Assembly: GCA_015490675.1 (NCBI GenBank)
Contig: WFXI01000086.1
Location: forward strand, 1-8,218
DNA length: 8,218 bases
Direction of reading: 5' to 3'
Source: Hydrogenothermaceae bacterium
Lineage (GTDB): Bacteria; Aquificota; Aquificia; Aquificales; Hydrogenothermaceae
Below are positions 5,180 to 8,218 of this stretch, in pieces. Position numbers and translations under genes: made by a program. The notes beneath the pieces are model-generated. The model had not been told where the DNA came from, did not search any database, and saw only the letters and a program-made list of their open reading frames with translations. The first letter of the stretch is position 1. The number at the start of each line of letters is the position of its first letter.

Positions 5180-8100
5180 AAGATAATTGTTTAAGACTTT
5201 CAATTATATTTTTTATCTTTTCTTCTTTTTCTTTTAACTCCTCATAAAGTTTTCTTTCTTTTTCTACAACTTCTTTAGGAGCTCTCTCTACAAAATTTTT
5301 GTTAGATAGTTTCTTTTCTGATATTGAAATAGATTTTTGAGTTTCTTTTAGAAGTTTTTCTTGTCTTGCAAGTTCTTTTTCAATGTCTATAGCTCCTGCA
5401 ATATCTAGATAACCTTCTGCCAAGGATGATATAACTGTAACTGTATTTTGAGGTTTTTCTACATTTTCATTTATTTCTACATTTTCAAGTTTTGCAAGTA
5501 GCTTTATTGCTGGTAAAGTTTTTCGTAAAACTTCATTAAATTGCTTAGTTTTTGGTTTGATAGTAATATTTAGTTTTTGTGATGGCTGGATGCCAAAATC
5601 TGCTCTAGATGCTCTAATTGCAACAATTAACTCTTTTAGTGCTTCAATGAGATTTTCTTCTTCTTCAAATATAAAGTTTTTCTCTTTTGTAGGGAATTTT
5701 GCAACAGGTAGGTATTTAACTTCTTTTGTTGTTGGTATTTTTTGCCATATTTCTTCTGATAGGAAAGGCATTACTGGATGGAGCAGTCTCATAGAGTTAT
5801 CTAAAACATAAGCCAATACAGATAAAGCTGTTAATTTTTCTTCATCTTTACCTTTGTAAATTCTTTCTTTGGTAAACTCTAAATACCAATCACAGTATTC
5901 GTGCCAGAAAAAGTCATAAATTCCATTAGCATAGTCATTATATCTATAACTAACTATAGCATTTTCTAGCTTTTCTATAGTTTTTTGGAGTTTTGAGAGT
6001 ATCCATTTGTCTTCAAAAGAAAGATTTAGTTTAGTTAAATTTGTTTCTAAAACTTTTCCAAAGTTTTCTATGTTCTGTAGTACATATTTAGAAGCATTCC
6101 AGATTTTATTTGCAAAATGTTTATATCCTTCAATTCTTTTTTCAGAAAGCCTAATGTCTCTACCCTGTGCAGCAAGAGCTGCTAATGTAAATCTTAATGA
6201 GTCTGCTCCGTATTTTTCAGACATATCAAGAGGGTCTATAACATTACCTTTTGTTTTTGACATTTTTTGGCCTTTTTCATCTCTAACAAGGGCGTGGATA
6301 TACACATCAGAAAAAGGCTTTTGTTTCATAAAGTGCATACCCATCATTATCATTCTTGCAACCCAGAAAAAGATAATGTCAAATCCTGTAATTAGTAGTG
6401 ATGTAGGATAAAACTTTTGAAGGTCTTTTGTTTTTTCAGGCCAGCCAAGAGTCCCAAACGGCCAAAGACCAGAAGAAAACCAGGTATCTAAAACATCTTC
6501 TTCTTGTTTAAGGTTTCTCCTCTGGCATTTTTCACATTTTAAGTCTATAAAGTATTTTATGTCTAAAAGTTTATCCTCTTTTAATTTGTATTTTCCATCT
6601 TTTTCTTCAAAGAAAACTCTACCCTGTTTACAATCGCCATAGGTATGCTCGTTCAACCAATCTTTTAATTCTTCTATATTTTCTAAAACTTCTTCTCTTT
6701 TGATACCATTTAGATAAAGAGTGAAAATATCTTTTATTTTTTGTTTGTTTTTCTGATATTCATTAAAAATATCCTCTGCTGTAAATTCTTCAGGTGTTAG
6801 ATTGTTCAATCTTAAGAAGTATATAACATGTGGAACAAATCCTATTTTGTTAGGTTTCTTTTCTTCTTCTTCATTGTTTAAAACAGGTATTTTTAAGTAG
6901 TTTTCTTCTAAGAATTTATCAATATTTTCTTGATGCAGTTCTGGGATTTCTTTATTGAATACTACTTTTTCATAAAACTCTAAATTTGTTTTATCGTTAT
7001 GAGTAAAGTTTTTTGCATATAAATAATCTTTTAATTGTTTAGCTGTGAAAAATTGTGGAATTCTTGTATCTGCAAATATATTAAAAATAGTTTTTTGTGC
7101 TAAATTATCAAAAATTTCATCACTTAAAGCATTTTCAGCTCCACAAGATTTACAATACCAAACAGGAATTCTGTGTCCCCACCAGATTTGTCTAGATATA
7201 CACCATTCCCTAATTTCATACATCCAATTTAAGTAAGTTTTTTCCCACTGTTTAGGAATAAATTTTAACTCTCCTTCTTCAACTACCTTTATTGCATCTT
7301 TAGCGAGTTTTTTAGTATCTACAAACCATTGAACTGATAAATAAGGCTCAACTATTGCTCCAGACCTTTGGGAATGTCCTACACTATGAACAATTTCTTC
7401 TACTTTTTCTAAGAGCCCTATTTTCTCTAAATCTTCAACAATCTTTTTTCTTGCTTCATATCTATCTAGCCCTTGATATTCTCCTGCATTTTCATTCATA
7501 GTAGCAGATTCATCCATTACAACAACCATTGGTAAGTTGTGTCTTTTACCTACTTCAAAGTCATTAGGGTCGTGAGCTGGAGTTATTTTTACTGCTCCTG
7601 TTCCAAACTCTGGGTCTACATAATCGTCTGCAATAATTGGAATTAAGTTTGATACATCTTTTCCGTAAAAATCTTTTCTTAACTGTTTTGCTAAAGGAAG
7701 TTTTACTTTTTTACCGATTAGATGTTTATACCTTTCATCATTTGGATTAACAGCTACTGCTGTATCTCCAAGCATAGTCTCTGGTCTTGTTGTAGCAACT
7801 GTTATATATTCTCCAGCTTCTTCTCCATTTTCATTAACTACAGGATACTTTATATACCATAGATTTCCTTTTTCCTCTTCATACTCAACCTCAAGGTCTG
7901 AAATTGCAGTTCTATCTTTCGGGTCCCAGTTTACAATGTAAGGAGCCTTAAAAATATATCCTTCTTGATAAAGCTTTGAAAATGCTTCTCTAACAGCTCT
8001 AGCAAACCCCTCATCTAAAGTAAATCTTTGTCTAGACCAATCACAGGATGCTCCAAGGGTTTGTATCTGTTTTTTTATTGTGTCTCTAGCTTTTGGAACC

Positions 8101-8218
8101 CACTGCCATACTCTTTCTATAAATTTTTCTCTACCAAGGTCAAATTTGTTTATTCCTTCACTTTCTAATTGCCTAGTTACAACCCACTGGGTAGCTATAC
8201 CTGCGTGGTCAAATCCTG
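5178..8218 (-). CDS. valS: Valyl-tRNA synthetase with a large insertion (5' end outside window)
   Basis: Class I aminoacyl-tRNA synthetase charging tRNA-Val. The frame is open to the right edge, where it reads GFDHAGIATQWVVTRQLE, so the first methionine visible (7775, within TTRPETMLGD) is internal; 1012 residues are present and the N-terminal HIGH region is missing. Counting from the edge: NWDP near 95; editing-domain motifs TTRPETMLGD about 142-151 and GTGAVKITPAHDPNDF 205-220; QIWWGHRIPVWYC at 343-355; VLDTWFSSGLWP 575-586; KMSKT 651-655 (bases 6252-6266); tRNA-anticodon-binding helical domain about 700-900; and a C-terminal coiled coil 937-1012 (RQEKLLKETQKSI, ERKLYEELKEKEEKI). Odd: the zinc-knuckle pairs Cys355/Cys358 and Cys561/Cys564 are separated by about 200 residues instead of the usual 10-20. 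The full protein would be near 1,090 residues against 860-950 normally. It ends in a hairpin terminator. Confidence 0.96.
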   Translation of the reverse strand, partial: GFDHAGIATQWVVTRQLESEGINKFDLGREKFIERVWQWVPKARDTIKKQIQTLGASCDWSRQRFTLDEGFARAVREAFSKLYQEGYIFKAPYIVNWDPKDRTAISDLEVEYEEEKGNLWYIKYPVVNENGEEAGEYITVATTRPETMLGDTAVAVNPNDERYKHLIGKKVKLPLAKQLRKDFYGKDVSNLIPIIADDYVDPEFGTGAVKITPAHDPNDFEVGKRHNLPMVVVMDESATMNENAGEYQGLDRYEARKKIVEDLEKIGLLEKVEEIVHSVGHSQRSGAIVEPYLSVQWFVDTKKLAKDAIKVVEEGELKFIPKQWEKTYLNWMYEIREWCISRQIWWGHRIPVWYCKSCGAENALSDEIFDNLAQKTIFNIFADTRIPQFFTAKQLKDYLYAKNFTHNDKTNLEFYEKVVFNKEIPELHQENIDKFLEENYLKIPVLNNEEEEKKPNKIGFVPHVIYFLRLNNLTPEEFTAEDIFNEYQKNKQKIKDIFTLYLNGIKREEVLENIEELKDWLNEHTYGDCKQGRVFFEEKDGKYKLKEDKLLDIKYFIDLKCEKCQRRNLKQEEDVLDTWFSSGLWPFGTLGWPEKTKDLQKFYPTSLLITGFDIIFFWVARMIMMGMHFMKQKPFSDVYIHALVRDEKGQKMSKTKGNVIDPLDMSEKYGADSLRFTLAALAAQGRDIRLSEKRIEGYKHFANKIWNASKYVLQNIENFGKVLETNLTKLNLSFEDKWILSKLQKTIEKLENAIVSYRYNDYANGIYDFFWHEYCDWYLEFTKERIYKGKDEEKLTALSVLAYVLDNSMRLLHPVMPFLSEEIWQKIPTTKEVKYLPVAKFPTKEKNFIFEEEENLIEALKELIVAIRASRADFGIQPSQKLNITIKPKTKQFNEVLRKTLPAIKLLAKLENVEINENVEKPQNTVTVISSLAEGYLDIAGAIDIEKELARQEKLLKETQKSISISEKKLSNKNFVERAPKEVVEKERKLYEELKEKEEKIKNIIESLKQLS
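6546..7133 (-). other. ValRS-specific insertion between zinc-knuckle halves
   Basis: This segment of valS encodes about 196 residues lying between WYCKSCGAENA and LKCEKCQRRNL, where other bacterial ValRS proteins have a short loop. It keeps the reading frame and the AT-rich, Lys/Glu/Asn/Phe-rich style of the rest of the gene, so it is not a recent foreign insertion. It lacks intein signatures: there is no splice-junction Cys/Ser at the start and no terminal His-Asn before a nucleophile. I recognise no domain. Two halves resemble each other (bases 6816-7085 and 6549-6815). Confidence 0.75.
6549..7085 (-). repeat. Probable internal tandem duplication of about 89 residues in the ValRS insertion
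   Basis: By eye the two halves of the insertion align with a nearly constant offset of 85-89 residues. IPQFFTAKQLKDYLYAKN matches LTPEEFTAEDIFNEYQKNK, ENIDKFLEENY matches ENIEELKDWLNEHTY, and VLNNEEEEKKPNKI with a closing YF matches VFFEEKDGKYKL with a closing YF. Identity is low, so this would be an old duplication; no DNA-level repeat is evident. Confidence 0.4.

Noticed and set aside
6007..6411. 134-codon open frame on the + strand inside valS
   Set aside because: It is antisense to the conserved KMSKT and catalytic region of valS, has no ribosome binding site of note and resembles no protein family. It reflects the codon bias of the real gene.
6546..7133. Intein or group I/II intron in valS
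   Set aside because: There is no splice-junction Cys/Ser and no C-terminal His-Asn motif. The segment has no homing endonuclease motif and no stop codon, and the flanking zinc cysteines suggest a retained protein domain.
7773..7775. Possible start codon or frameshift of valS at the first methionine
   Set aside because: The same frame continues without a stop to 8218 and encodes conserved ValRS sequence (DHAGIATQ, NWDP, TTRPET), so the gene is simply cut by the window edge.

Overview
The window is AT-rich, tightly packed bacterial chromosome with proteins rich in Lys, Glu, Ile and Asn. The gene content (a LolA-type lipoprotein carrier, a split Aer-like energy-taxis receptor, a CnoX-type thioredoxin-TPR protein) indicates a flagellated or chemotactic diderm. 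The style of the proteins suggests a deep-branching thermophile such as a Hydrogenothermaceae member (Aquificota: Sulfurihydrogenibium or Persephonella type). This is an inference from general appearance; no rRNA or other marker is present, and Campylobacterota-like lineages are an alternative.

Layout. About 1-4654 on the + strand is one continuous run of seven genes: 3' end of gmk (guanylate kinase), a small VanZ-like membrane protein, cmk (cytidylate kinase), a PAS protein like Aer/CetB, a membrane chemoreceptor like CetA with a C-terminal zinc-binding CZB domain, a thioredoxin-TPR protein (CnoX/YbbN type), and an exported LolA-like carrier. Gene junctions are overlaps or gaps of at most 49 bases, and no convincing internal promoter or terminator is seen, so this looks like one transcription unit whose start lies before the window. 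A good sigma-70-type promoter overlapping the lolA stop codon then drives a lone two-helix membrane protein of unknown function (4708-5160). A compact hairpin terminator separates that gene from the convergent valS (valyl-tRNA synthetase), which fills 5178 to the window end on the - strand and is cut by it.

How the genes fit together. gmk and cmk are nucleotide monophosphate kinases. The PAS and MCP genes overlap by 26 bases and together contain the parts found in the single-chain E. coli receptor Aer: a flavin-type PAS sensor, a membrane hairpin, HAMP-like linkers and a signalling hairpin. They therefore probably form a two-protein energy-taxis receptor like CetB/CetA of Campylobacter, here with a zinc/cysteine domain added. 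CnoX and LolA are coupled by a 4-base overlap and both serve protein quality or envelope biogenesis.

The two most unusual items are the CetB/CetA-like pair with CZB domain, and a roughly 190-residue insertion in ValRS that separates the two halves of its zinc knuckle and itself looks like a tandem duplication of an approximately 89-residue unit. No tRNA, rRNA, CRISPR, insertion sequence or phage gene was seen, and there is no stretch over 300 bases without a gene.
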